A stretch of 64,000 nt of DNA from Bacillota bacterium (GTDB taxonomy: Bacteria; Bacillota; Clostridia; Christensenellales; CAG-314), in the NCBI GenBank assembly GCA_023458375.1, contig JAEWZT010000003.1:186001-250000 (forward strand). The letters are read 5' to 3'. Position 1 is the stretch's first letter. Each line of letters begins with the position of its first letter. Below, one piece after another: positions 16,624-25,049 of the stretch. The notes under the pieces were generated by a model that was not told the origin of the DNA, did no database searches, and saw nothing but the letters and a program-made list of their open reading frames with translations. Made by a program: the position numbers and the translations under genes.

Positions 16624-16704
16624 CAATAAGTCCCTTTCGGGGATTTGATACTCCGATAAGTCCTTTTCCAGCCTTTGAAGTACCGATAAGTCCCTTTTTA
16701 AGCG
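16624..16704 (+). repeat. 30-bp-period direct repeats at the left side of the island
   Basis: Three units start at 16624, 16654 and 16684, each beginning C(A/G)ATAAGTCC(C/T)TTT and containing GATTTGA or CTTTGAAGTAC near its end. The same unit in the same orientation is found at 47871-47930. Bases 16460-16800 otherwise contain no gene I can support. Confidence 0.7.
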
Positions 16705-16764
16705 TATCTTAAGGAGAGTATAATAATTTACTATTTAAATTCATGACTTAAGCAAGTTAAATTA

Positions 16765-16800
16765 ACTTGCTCGTTAACTTACTCGTTATGTTGCTCGATT
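16765..16800 (+). repeat. 3 x 12-bp tandem repeat directly downstream of the Fic gene
   Basis: Units ACTTGCTCGTTA, ACTTACTCGTTA and TGTTGCTCGATT run up to two bases from the Fic stop codon. An equivalent triplet lies on the other side of the gene at 17850-17885. Read on the minus strand in one frame the units encode TSKL-type tetrapeptides. Confidence 0.75.
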
Positions 16801-16802
16801 CA

Positions 16803-17786
16803 TTATTTTTTATAGTACATTTGATTGCGGCTGGTAGGTTTTTCGGGCGATGTCATACTTATCAATCCCGCTTCAATCGCCGGTATCAAATAGTTTTGGC
16901 GGAATGTTTCTCTTGATTTTAATTTAAGCAGCTGCATTAATTCGGCTGCCGTCATCGGATAATCTTTAATCACCACCATTAACTGCCTGACCCTTTCGTT
17001 TGTATGATTCAGATGATCGCCGGAATCATTAACCAAAACTTTTATTGCTTGTAAAAACGCTTCCAGCATAAATAATATGAATGGATTTGAATTCCCTGCG
17101 GCAGTCGAACGTGATATCGCCGAATAATATTCTTCTTGTTTATCTATTATCATACTTTCGACCGGTATCCACGCAAATATCGGTTTCCAGCGCGACAATA
17201 TCGCAGTCTGCCAAAATCTTCCTGTTCTGCCGTTGCCGTCACGGAAAGGATGGATAAATTCAAATTCATAATGAAATACACTCGACTTAATTAAAGGATG
17301 AATTTTTGTAATATTCAGCCAATCGAATAAATCCTGCATTAAGCCAGGTACATTCTTAGCAGGCGGCGCTACATGAATGCATCTTTCTCCGGCAAACACA
17401 CCTTCCTCTCCCGATCGGAACTTGCCGGATTCTTCAATCAGACCGTTTGTCATAGCTTTATGAGCTTTTAATAAATCATTGATTTTATACGGGTCAAGGT
17501 TCTCTAAAAGCTTATATGCTTCGATAGCATTTTTAACTTCTTGTATCTCATCGGGTGCGCCTAATACTCTTTTGCCGTTAATTATATCGGAAACCTGCTC
17601 TATAGATAACGAATTATGCTCTATAGCAAGCGATGAATGAATGGATTTAATACGGTTTATTCGGCGGAGTTTTGGGAGCTTCGCTAAATCGTTGACACCT
17701 GAAAGCTGCCCCAAGCATTCCATTATTTCAGAAACAAGTTCGAGCATCTCATCTGTTGTATTATATGGCGGTGTGTAATTATTCAT
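16803..17786 (-). CDS. Fic family protein (AMPylase-like) with N-terminal inhibitory helix
   Basis: 327 residues. The Fic active-site loop HPFRDGNGRTGR is complete (about 175-187), so AMP transfer from ATP to hydroxyl side chains of target proteins is possible. The N-terminal segment SLAIEHNSLS matches the (S/T)xxxE(G/N) inhibitory helix of class II Fic proteins, which blocks ATP orientation until released. The C-terminus is a winged-helix-like region (MTAAELMQLLKLKSRETFRQNYL). Such proteins are common accessory genes on mobile elements. It is flanked on both sides by 12-bp tandem repeats and has no partner toxin or antitoxin nearby. Confidence 0.88.
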   Translation of the reverse strand: MNNYTPPYNTTDEMLELVSEIMECLGQLSGVNDLAKLPKLRRINRIKSIHSSLAIEHNSLSIEQVSDIINGKRVLGAPDEIQEVKNAIEAYKLLENLDPYKINDLLKAHKAMTNGLIEESGKFRSGEEGVFAGERCIHVAPPAKNVPGLMQDLFDWLNITKIHPLIKSSVFHYEFEFIHPFRDGNGRTGRFWQTAILSRWKPIFAWIPVESMIIDKQEEYYSAISRSTAAGNSNPFILFMLEAFLQAIKVLVNDSGDHLNHTNERVRQLMVVIKDYPMTAAELMQLLKLKSRETFRQNYLIPAIEAGLISMTSPEKPTSRNQMYYKK

Positions 17787-17849
17787 ATATATCCTTCCTT
17801 TTATTATCCTTTCATTTTATTATATATTAATTATTGCCATATGTCAACA

Positions 17850-17885
17850 TCTTACTCGTTATCTTACTCGTTTTCTTGCTCGATT
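17850..17885 (+). repeat. 3 x 12-bp tandem repeat upstream of the Fic gene
   Basis: Units TCTTACTCGTTA, TCTTACTCGTTT and TCTTGCTCGATT, direct copies of the block at 16765-16800, 1085 bp apart. Confidence 0.75.
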
Positions 17886-17897
17886 GCATATTTACAC

Positions 17898-17943
17898 TAT
17901 ACAAAAAGCCCGTCACCAAGAACTTAAATCCTTGATGACGGGC
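17898..17943 (-). terminator. Terminator after the metallophosphoesterase gene
   Basis: Minus strand AGCCCGTCATCAAGG and CTTGGTGACGGGCT form a long stem immediately after the stop, followed by UUUUU. Confidence 0.85.
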
Positions 17944-17948
17944 TGCTA

Positions 17949-18617
17949 TTATATTATTTCTACTATGCTGTGGTATAGATTTCTTTTGTTTGTTGCGACC
18001 TCTATGTCGCGGTGATAGTGGCCGAAGAACCAAGCTCCGTATTCTACGTTCTGCTCAAACCATTCTAACATTTCCGTGGTTTTTGTCGCCTGAATTCTTG
18101 CCCCTTGCTGCGGTAGATTTCCCGTGTTTATTGCGTGAGTTATGATGTAGTCTACGTTGTTCCCTGCCGCCTTCAAATTCGCTTTGGCGCTCTCAAATTC
18201 CGTATCGGATGGCACTTCCTGCGGCCACCACGACAAGCCTTCAATCCGCTTGTTTTTATCTGTGCTTTCCGCCCCGCCGAATGCAAAGACAACGCTGCTG
18301 TTAATATTGAATACTTCTCCGCGCATAAGGTGCAGAATATTGTCTCTGATTCTGTGAACCTTTCCGCCTTTCCATTTCTCAATTGGATAACGGTACAGCC
18401 TGTCAAAGTTCTCGTGATTGCCGTCTACGAACAGAATCGTATAATTGAGCTTTGAAAGCTTATCCAAATCTTCATCGTCATTGCTGTCCCATATGAAACC
18501 GAAGTCACCGCATATTATTAGGAAATCGGCTCTTGTCAGCTGCGGATTCGCTTCGGCAAAAGCGTATAGCTTATACCCCGTATGATTGCCGTGTGTGTCT
18601 CCCGTTATGTATATCAT
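17949..18617 (-). CDS. Metallophosphoesterase
   Basis: 222 residues with the full calcineurin-like metal site: GDTHG at 6-10, ICGDFG, DGNHE, ITHA and GHYH near the C-terminus. The binuclear metal centre hydrolyses phosphomono- or diesters; substrate unknown. Proteins of this subfamily are frequent cargo of phages and mobile elements. It starts 11 bases after the stop of the serine recombinase at 18628 and ends at its own terminator, so it is probably the last gene of the recombinase transcript. Confidence 0.85.
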   Translation of the reverse strand: MIYITGDTHGNHTGYKLYAFAEANPQLTRADFLIICGDFGFIWDSNDDEDLDKLSKLNYTILFVDGNHENFDRLYRYPIEKWKGGKVHRIRDNILHLMRGEVFNINSSVVFAFGGAESTDKNKRIEGLSWWPQEVPSDTEFESAKANLKAAGNNVDYIITHAINTGNLPQQGARIQATKTTEMLEWFEQNVEYGAWFFGHYHRDIEVATNKRNLYHSIVEII

Positions 18618-18627
18618 TTCTTCTCCC

Positions 18628-20325
18628 TCAGTTGACCTTACGGCTCAGCTCTATTCCGCATTTGAATATGAACCTTGCTATCCCGTCCTTGATTATTATT
18701 TTCTCAACCGTTTCCTTGAAACTCTGCTCGTTGAATTCCGTTATCAATTTCATATTTTCGATTGCCTCCGCCAGCATTTCGGCTCTATGCTGCGAGAGGT
18801 TATGCGATGCCATTTGCTCCTGCAGTTTTGCTTTTTCGACCGCCAGATTATCCTGTCTTGCCATCAGGCTCTTCAGCTCTTCCTGCTTTTTATCCGGCGC
18901 TATTACGCTTCTCATAAGTTCCACTATCTTTTGAGATATCCCGTCAATTTGTTCCTCGTACGAAGTCAATTTGCCGGACGCGTCATCATCTATACTTGTT
19001 ACGATATTACCGGTTAAGGTCTTTATGAAGTCCTCATTTACGCCAAGCTCTTTTATTCCGTCCATATAGGCGTCTATTACGCTTTGCTCTCTCACCCAAT
19101 GCTGACTGCATTTTCTCGGGTCTCCCTTTGGCGTTTTCTTCAGAGGACATATCCATACAGGCACGGCTTCGCCGCCTTTCGGATAATAAGCGTACCTTCT
19201 CCACAGCTGCCCGTCTTCTCCGCACTCTATCATTTTGCTCAAGGGATATTTGCTGCTGAACTTAGCTCTGCCCGTGTTTGTCGCGCCTCTCAACCCGTTG
19301 CGCCTTGCCATTTCCTCCTGCGCCATACCGAACGTTTCACGGGTTATTATCCCGTCGTGTGTATTTTCGTTATGGAACATTGCCGCTTCGCCGTTATTGA
19401 CCAGCCTTTTTTTACTTAGCACATCGACCTTATACGTTTTGCCTTGTATGGAATCGCCCATATATTTTTCATTCGTAAGTATGTTGTTTATGGTTTTAGC
19501 GTACCATACGCACAATGGTTTTTTCTGCTTTTCCCCGTCCGGAAGGGCTAGCCACGCATCTTCTTTTTCTTTCAGCTTTTTAATCTGCTTTTCGCTTGGC
19601 TTCTTCCATTCGGGGGTTCTTATCCCGTCCCTCATCAAGCCCTCGGCTATGTTGTGAGTGGAATACCCTGCCAGGAATTCACGGTATATTCTTCTTACTA
19701 TTTCCGCCTCTTCGGGTATTATCTCCAGCTCTTTCGTTTCTTCGTTTCTTTGGTATCCCAGCCACCTCGCCCAGTTTACCTGCACTCCGCCCTGTCTGAA
19801 CTTTTCTTTGAAGCCGAACTTGACGTTATTGCTTATATTGCGGCTTTCCTGTTCGCTGATTGCCGCCATTATGGTAATAAGTATTTCGCCCGACATTTCA
19901 AGCGTGTTTATCCCTTGCTGTTCGAATATCACCGCTACGCCAAGCTCTTTCAGCTCTCTCACCGCTGTCAATAAATCCACCGTGTTTCTTCCGAATCTTT
20001 GTATCGCTTTACACCTTATTATGCTTATCTTCCCTTCACGGGCGTCGGCAAGCATTCTTTGAAACTCCGGTCTCGTTTCCGAATGCGTTCCCGAAATACC
20101 GTAGTCAGCGTATATTCCGCCGAACTCCACATTGTTATCCGCCGTGATTTTATCGGTATAGTGGCTTATCTGTCTGTCATAGCTGTCTTCCTGGCTGTCC
20201 TCTTCCGTCGATACTCTGCAATATGCGACTTCAACCGGTTTATTATTCTCGTGATATATAACCGATTTCGGAATCACCGGCAACTCTCTTATTATTCTGT
20301 TTCTTGCAACCTCTGATACGGGCAT
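18628..20325 (-). CDS. Large serine recombinase (second of a tandem pair)
   Basis: About 565 residues from ATG at 20325, which has AAAGGAGGACGAATA before it; the frame to 20364 is not needed. The resolvase domain has the nucleophile in YCRVST (Ser39), the GISGT loop and RFGRN. The recombinase domain and a long coiled coil follow. The zinc-ribbon Cys pair is altered (IECGEDG instead of CxxC), although later Cys remain. Large serine recombinases integrate and excise phages and ICEs at att sites without host factors. TAATG overlap with the upstream recombinase indicates coupled translation. Confidence 0.88.
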   Translation of the reverse strand: MPVSEVARNRIIRELPVIPKSVIYHENNKPVEVAYCRVSTEEDSQEDSYDRQISHYTDKITADNNVEFGGIYADYGISGTHSETRPEFQRMLADAREGKISIIRCKAIQRFGRNTVDLLTAVRELKELGVAVIFEQQGINTLEMSGEILITIMAAISEQESRNISNNVKFGFKEKFRQGGVQVNWARWLGYQRNEETKELEIIPEEAEIVRRIYREFLAGYSTHNIAEGLMRDGIRTPEWKKPSEKQIKKLKEKEDAWLALPDGEKQKKPLCVWYAKTINNILTNEKYMGDSIQGKTYKVDVLSKKRLVNNGEAAMFHNENTHDGIITRETFGMAQEEMARRNGLRGATNTGRAKFSSKYPLSKMIECGEDGQLWRRYAYYPKGGEAVPVWICPLKKTPKGDPRKCSQHWVREQSVIDAYMDGIKELGVNEDFIKTLTGNIVTSIDDDASGKLTSYEEQIDGISQKIVELMRSVIAPDKKQEELKSLMARQDNLAVEKAKLQEQMASHNLSQHRAEMLAEAIENMKLITEFNEQSFKETVEKIIIKDGIARFIFKCGIELSRKVN

Positions 20326-21809
20326 TATTCGTCCTCCTTTATTTCCTCTTTTTTCATAATCCAATCCTTGATATTTCCGTGCTGTCCGTTCGTATACGGC
20401 TTAGTTATCTCCACTCCGTTTATGAAGCGGAAGGTTATTTCCCAATCTTTGATTGATATCCCCGATATGAACTTATCAAATTTGACGGGATCGTACTCCG
20501 TTATAGGAGCGTAGTCTCTTTCCGTTACGTTCTTTATCTTGAACTTTTGAATTGTTTTTTCTTGTTCCTTAATTTTGGCAAGCAGCTCGGTTGCCGCGGT
20601 GTCATAGTGAGTCTTTAGGATATAACCGTTAGCGTATACCGTTTTCAGCTGGCATTCTTCTGCCACCAGTCTGTCCCTCTCTTTTTTTGCCGTTTCCACT
20701 ACGGCGTTATCAAACCCTTTTTCTATGAAGCCGTTGAACGCTTCAACGAACTTTTCTCTTATTACGCCGTCTTTGATTCCGTTGCTTCCGCAAGCCGCTT
20801 TGCCTTCTTTCAGTTTCTTTGAGCAGTTCCAAAACTCTGCCTGCCAAGGCGTTCCCGCGTTGTTTATTTTATGTATGAATTTTTTTCCGCAAACGCCGCA
20901 TTCTATCAGCCCCGTGAATTCGTGCAGTTCATTCGCGTGCCCCAACAGTTTGGGATTCGTTCTGTTTTTCAGTTCTTCTTGCACCTTATAGAAAGTCTCT
21001 CTGCCGATTATCGGCTGATGGCTGTTTTCTATGTATAATTGCTTTTTAAGCGCGCCGCCTTTGTTGCGGTATCTTACTCCGTTTTGTTTGACGAATTTAT
21101 GCTGAACCGAATCGCCTATGTACCTTTCGTTTCTAAGCATATTATTGATGGTTGAAGAAGACCATTTGCTTGAACCCCTTACTGTCTTAACTCCTTCGCT
21201 GTTAAGCTGTGCCGCTATCTTTTCTATGCTCAGTCCCTGCAAGTACAGTTCGAATATCTGCACGACGCGCTTCGCTTCTTCCGGTATAGGCACTAAGTCG
21301 TTTTCTTTCGTCATTTCGTATCCGTATATTTTGTTGCCCACCGCTATTATGCCGTTTGCATATTTATACGCTATAGACCACTTTTGGTTTTCGCTGTACC
21401 TCTGCAAGTCCGCATCGGCGACCGCCGCGGCTATGGTAAGTTCAACGTCGCTCGTCGATCTCAGCGTATCGATTTTTTCCTGTTCAAAGTACACCGCTAC
21501 GTTCATTTCTCTAAGCTGTCTGACCATATCAAGCAATTCGACCGTATTCCTGGAAAACCTGCTTACCGATTTCACGTATATCTTTTTTATTAAACCTTTT
21601 CTGCAGTCTTCCACCATCGACGTGAACTGCGGTCTTTTACGCATCGACCGTCCGCTTATACCCAAATCCGCGTATATCCCCACAAAATTGTTCCCGGGCT
21701 TTTCCCGTAGAACGTCTCTCCAGTAGCTTTCCTGATACTCGTAACTGTGAGTTTGAGCGTCACTTGCCGTCGAAACTCTGATGTATGCGGCAACATCCGT
21801 TTTCTTCAT
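20325..21809 (-). CDS. Large serine recombinase (first of a tandem pair)
   Basis: 494 residues. Nucleophile Ser13 in YIRVST, then the GISGRSMRKRPQF loop and SVSRFSRN, a recombinase domain with RNERYIGDS, and a zinc ribbon with both Cys pairs (CGVCG, later NCSKK and AACGS). A coiled coil forms the C-terminal part. Paired recombinases of this kind are found in some Clostridia prophages and ICEs and may act together. AGGAGG precedes the ATG. No recombination directionality factor is recognised. Confidence 0.9.
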   Translation of the reverse strand: MKKTDVAAYIRVSTASDAQTHSYEYQESYWRDVLREKPGNNFVGIYADLGISGRSMRKRPQFTSMVEDCRKGLIKKIYVKSVSRFSRNTVELLDMVRQLREMNVAVYFEQEKIDTLRSTSDVELTIAAAVADADLQRYSENQKWSIAYKYANGIIAVGNKIYGYEMTKENDLVPIPEEAKRVVQIFELYLQGLSIEKIAAQLNSEGVKTVRGSSKWSSSTINNMLRNERYIGDSVQHKFVKQNGVRYRNKGGALKKQLYIENSHQPIIGRETFYKVQEELKNRTNPKLLGHANELHEFTGLIECGVCGKKFIHKINNAGTPWQAEFWNCSKKLKEGKAACGSNGIKDGVIREKFVEAFNGFIEKGFDNAVVETAKKERDRLVAEECQLKTVYANGYILKTHYDTAATELLAKIKEQEKTIQKFKIKNVTERDYAPITEYDPVKFDKFISGISIKDWEITFRFINGVEITKPYTNGQHGNIKDWIMKKEEIKEDE

Positions 21810-21946
21810 TATTGTGTCCTCCTTCTATGCTTCAACCCAACCTTGCGTAGGGAATGTTCTCCGTTAAAAAAGTTATCCCCGCCTTTTGGGCAGGGACAAC
21901 AATACCGCAACTGTTTTTTTAAGTCCAGGGTAAAACCGCTTAAATA

Positions 21947-22069
21947 TTAAAGAAAAGCTTGCTTGTTTTTCAAGTCAATCACCGCTTCCTCTTCTGCGGT
22001 AATAAGACCTTTTGCCCTTAACATCGTAACCACGCTTTTTGCCATATCATACAATAATTTATTCCTCAT
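21947..22069 (-). CDS. Short SHOCT-like ORF upstream of the recombinases
   Basis: 40 residues (MRNKLLYDMAKSVVTMLRAK, then GLITAEEEAVID). The GLIT-x-EE pattern is the short C-terminal oligomerisation domain type often found as a tiny gene just before serine recombinases in Firmicutes mobile elements. It overlaps the end of the holin gene by 11 bases, which supports translation. Too short for confident family assignment. Confidence 0.55.
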   Translation of the reverse strand: MRNKLLYDMAKSVVTMLRAKGLITAEEEAVIDLKNKQAFL

Positions 22070-22361
22070 CTTTCGTATCCCCGTTTTCCTTAGCAAACTG
22101 CTTGATTATCTGATTGCAGCCGGTAGCGGACAGACCGCTCGAGCCGCCCGATATGATTGCTATCAGCACGTTGGGCGCGGCTATGATATCCGGTATGCCG
22201 TAATAGCAGACCACGCCCAGGATTACGCCGAGTCCGGCGGAAACAAGAGGGATAAACCTCTTGAACTTTTCGTTGTTGTTCGTAGCGTATTTGATAAAAT
22301 TCACCGCCCAGTAAACTATCGTTGCTATCGCCGGCACGCTTATAATTTGTAAATACTCCAT
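22059..22361 (-). CDS. Phage holin-like membrane protein
   Basis: 100 residues with hydrophobic segments at about 5-22, 39-58 and 66-85 and a charged C-terminus (KENGDTKDEE), the usual build of small phage holins that permeabilise the membrane for endolysin release. GGGAGG precedes the ATG. No endolysin is nearby; the expected neighbour has been lost. Its position directly before the recombinases is the normal lysis-to-integrase order of Clostridia prophages. Confidence 0.7.
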   Translation of the reverse strand: MEYLQIISVPAIATIVYWAVNFIKYATNNNEKFKRFIPLVSAGLGVILGVVCYYGIPDIIAAPNVLIAIISGGSSGLSATGCNQIIKQFAKENGDTKDEE

Positions 22362-22375
22362 AATTGTTCCTCCCT

Positions 22376-22630
22376 TTATTTGTGAGCGTTGCGCTCAAGC
22401 AGATATTCGTACATTTCCTTATCGACCTCGCCGTACTCCTCGAGAGCAGTGTGCATTTCGCCGTTGGTTTTGCCGTCACGGAGAGCTATGCTGTTGGCTA
22501 CCGTGAGCCTGCCTACACTTGAATTCGGACTTTTTTCGCGCGTGACTTGCGCCCCGCTGTTAGGGGGTTTTGACGGGAGGATTTTGACCCCCCTATCCCC
22601 CCTAACTATGTCATTTCTCTCACTTTTCCG
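22376..22630 (-). pseudogene. Start-less open frame before the holin, probably cut by the IS21 element
   Basis: The frame is open from 22630 to a stop at 22376. Its last 40 residues (SIALRDGKTNGEMHTALEEY, then GEVDKEMYEYLLERNAHK) look coding, and the holin follows after 14 bases. No ATG, GTG or TTG with a ribosome site is present. The beginning of the frame runs into GTCAAAA-containing repeats near 22545-22680 that probably belong to the adjoining IS end. Likely the 3' remnant of a phage structural or accessory gene. Confidence 0.4.
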
Positions 22631-22750
22631 TTAAAAATGCTTTTTTCGTGAGAATTTTGACATCGCTTTTTATCTATATTTTCAGCATCGCTGCCGTTGT
22701 TTTCAAATTAAGGTATTAAGGTTTGTTTCTTATACTTGTATGGTTTTGTT

Positions 22751-23413
22751 TTATTTGTTTTTATTTAATCTCAAGGTCTGAGCGTGGCCGCTTAATCTAT
22801 CCAGCATCGTTTGCATTGTATGCTTGTCCTCCGAACACTCAATCCAGCCCGACAGCTCTCTGTTAGTTATCAGCGCTATGCTTCTGCTTTCGTTCAAGAA
22901 AATAAGCTTTCTGTACAGCTGTTGCAGTTTTTCATTTGGCAGCGGTAGATACAAAATGTCGTCTATCACGATTAAGTCCGTATCTTTCAGCTTCAACATC
23001 GTGTTTTTGTTTTCGGTCAACAGTTCGTCAATTCTAAAATACGCCGCCTTATATTCTCTTTCTATCGCCTTGTTGCCGATATAGCTCATAAGGCTGGTTT
23101 TGCCCGTATTGCACTCGCCTATTATGAAAAGATTCTGATTGTCTTCTATCCATTCAAACTTCAGCAACTTTTCTATCTGCCACGATACGATGTTCGGCAC
23201 ATTATTAAAATTGAACACGCCTTTCGGAAAGCCGCTTGCTCTTTTCAACTTTTCAATCTTCCGTTCCTTTCTAAGCTCCAGTTCTCTCGACAGGATGCGA
23301 TCCAAAAATTCCAGGTTCGCTTTCTGCTCCTGCGAAACGTCAATCCCGCCGCTTGCCAGGTTTTGAAGATTCAGTAGCCTGGCCTTTTCTTTCAGCTCCG
23401 TTATATTAGCCAT
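22751..23413 (-). CDS. istB: IstB-like ATP-binding helper of IS21 transposition
   Basis: 220 residues of the IstB/DnaC-like AAA+ family: Walker A GECNTGKTS, Walker B LIVIDDI, sensor ITNRELSGW. IstB selects the target and activates the IstA transposase. The start overlaps the istA stop by eight bases, the family's usual coupling. The second P-loop Gly is replaced by Cys (GECNTGKT), which is tolerated in related proteins. Slightly shorter than the 240-260 residues typical of the family but both ends look complete. Confidence 0.9.
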   Translation of the reverse strand: MANITELKEKARLLNLQNLASGGIDVSQEQKANLEFLDRILSRELELRKERKIEKLKRASGFPKGVFNFNNVPNIVSWQIEKLLKFEWIEDNQNLFIIGECNTGKTSLMSYIGNKAIEREYKAAYFRIDELLTENKNTMLKLKDTDLIVIDDILYLPLPNEKLQQLYRKLIFLNESRSIALITNRELSGWIECSEDKHTMQTMLDRLSGHAQTLRLNKNK

Positions 23414-24869
23414 TTAGTTCCTCCTTTATTTCTTCCGCGCGTTTTGAGTACATTAAATATTTCTCCTTTGAAAAACACTGCCTTGCCTTTTCCGTTCCGT
23501 ACTTGTATATCAGATATCCCGCCACCTGCTTGATTTTGTAATCGCATACCCTTGAGCAGAAATCCAACGCGCTCAGCAGTTGCTCTGACAAGTAATATTT
23601 TGATATGTGGCACAGTATTTTGCAGTGCGTATTGATATACCTTTTGTTCTCAACGTTTTGCAAATATTTGTCCACCCTGATGTCGTTGCCAAGTTCGCGC
23701 TTAAGCCGTTCGGGAGAAACCTTGTCCGCGTACTCCTCGTCCAGCGTTACCACGTTGCCGACGCCTTCGGGTATGTTATATTTGCAGATTAGTTCAACTG
23801 AGTCTGCTTTATAAAAATATGCCATGCCTTCCATCTCCTCAACGATAACGCTTTCCTGCATATCCACCGAGCCGCGCGGCATTGCGTATTCGTTCTCTTT
23901 ATACACGATGGAATTTTTGCTGCTGACCGACACAACCTTTTGCTTTTCCGCCAGTTGATATTCGCGGACGGGAATCAAATTCTTGCTTTCCTCTCTGAAC
24001 ATTTCTGCAGGCGGTTTCCTCGTCAGTTTATTAATCGCCCTGTTCGCGCAGCTGTCCAGCCATTTGAGGCACGCCGAATTCAAACTGTCTATCCCCGTAA
24101 AGGTTCGTCCTTCCAAAAACGAATATTTGATATAGCCTACCAGGTTTTCCACTCTGCCTTTCGTCCTCGGGTCGCGCGGTCTGCACATCGTCGTTGAAAA
24201 CCCCGTTTCCTTTATGTAATACTCGAACTGCTTAACGTAAATTATATCTCCGTAATTTTCGTTGGAGACAAACACCCTGTCCAAATCGTACATAACCGTT
24301 TGCGTTCTGCCGCCGAAATATCTGAAAGCGAAATTATGCGCTTTAATGGCCGTCGCGGTTGTAAACGGCTCTCTGTCAAAATATGCAAACCGCATTTGGC
24401 TGTATGACAGCACCATTGCGAAGAAATATACCCTGACCGTCTGACCGTAAATATCTTTCATCTTGAACTGCCCGAAATCCACTTGCGCTTCATATCCCGG
24501 CGGAAGCTGCTCTCTCGGCGCTATCATCCGTTCCTTATACTTGCCGTATCCCGACTGTTGCCGTACCTTATCAAAATACCGGTAGAACGTGCTTTGCTTT
24601 GCGTTAAAATCCCTGAATTTTTCCTGCAACCGGTAATACATATTCGTTGCCCTGATTTGCGGATAAACTTTCAGTATACTGACTATGAATTCCTGATATT
24701 GCTCCAGTGTTTGCGCTTTTGCGTGGTCTGAATTTATCCATTCGGTTTCCGTTCTGTACCACCATCGATCCAGCATTCCGCAGCTAATATTCAGGTTTTT
24801 CGCTACTTTCCGCATAGATAACCCCAATTCCTTCTGCCGCCGCATTTCCATAAATGTTTCGTAATCCAT
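23406..24869 (-). CDS. istA: IS21-family transposase IstA
   Basis: 487 residues. An N-terminal helix-turn-helix (MRKVAKNLNISCGMLDRWW) precedes an RNase H-fold DDE core: Asp in EAQVDFGQF, Asp in TVMYDLDRVFVS, Glu in DPRTKGRVENLVGYIK. The mu-transposase-like C-terminus follows. All three acidic residues are present, so the transposase appears intact. AAAGGAGG lies upstream of the ATG. It cuts the element ends together with IstB. Confidence 0.9.
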   Translation of the reverse strand: MDYETFMEMRRQKELGLSMRKVAKNLNISCGMLDRWWYRTETEWINSDHAKAQTLEQYQEFIVSILKVYPQIRATNMYYRLQEKFRDFNAKQSTFYRYFDKVRQQSGYGKYKERMIAPREQLPPGYEAQVDFGQFKMKDIYGQTVRVYFFAMVLSYSQMRFAYFDREPFTTATAIKAHNFAFRYFGGRTQTVMYDLDRVFVSNENYGDIIYVKQFEYYIKETGFSTTMCRPRDPRTKGRVENLVGYIKYSFLEGRTFTGIDSLNSACLKWLDSCANRAINKLTRKPPAEMFREESKNLIPVREYQLAEKQKVVSVSSKNSIVYKENEYAMPRGSVDMQESVIVEEMEGMAYFYKADSVELICKYNIPEGVGNVVTLDEEYADKVSPERLKRELGNDIRVDKYLQNVENKRYINTHCKILCHISKYYLSEQLLSALDFCSRVCDYKIKQVAGYLIYKYGTEKARQCFSKEKYLMYSKRAEEIKEELNG

Positions 24870-24983
24870 TTTACATTTAGACCTCCTTTGTTAATTTCTA
24901 ATTGTATTTTTCATTTGCTTTGCCTAACCTCGCCACCACAGCTAAACACTACGACATACTCATCACCTCCTCTGATACAAAAT

Positions 24984-25027
24984 ATAACATATAAAAACGC
25001 ACCTCACTATGAGATGCGTTATGTTAT
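24984..25027 (-). terminator. Terminator of the defence operon
   Basis: Minus strand AACGCATCTC and GAGGTGCGTT pair around ATAGT and are followed by UUUAUAUG. An outer ATAACAT/ATGTTAT pair extends the stem. It lies 23 bases after the stop of the decayed last gene. Confidence 0.65.
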
Positions 25028-25049
25028 AGATAAAATTCGTCCTTTATAG

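Larger units (their letters stand above)
22640..24984 (-). mobile_element. IS21-family insertion sequence (istA-istB), approximate ends
   Basis: The istA-istB pair defines IS21. At the left side TGTCAAAATTCTCAC (minus strand, from about 22671) and GTGAGAGAAATGACA (ending near 22610) form an imperfect inverted repeat, and further GTCAAAA motifs occur at 22575 and 22560, consistent with the multiple-repeat ends of this family. The right end is not resolved. It must lie upstream of istA and before the defence operon terminator at 24984. No target duplication could be identified. Confidence 0.75.

Noticed and set aside
17827..18033. 68-residue frame next to the phosphoesterase
   Set aside because: It overlaps the phosphoesterase 3' end and its terminator in another frame; coding only by accident of the 12-bp repeats.
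22090..22479. 129-residue open frame overlapping the holin
   Set aside because: It is a shadow of the holin gene and of the remnant upstream; very Arg/Cys/Thr-rich translation without ribosome site.
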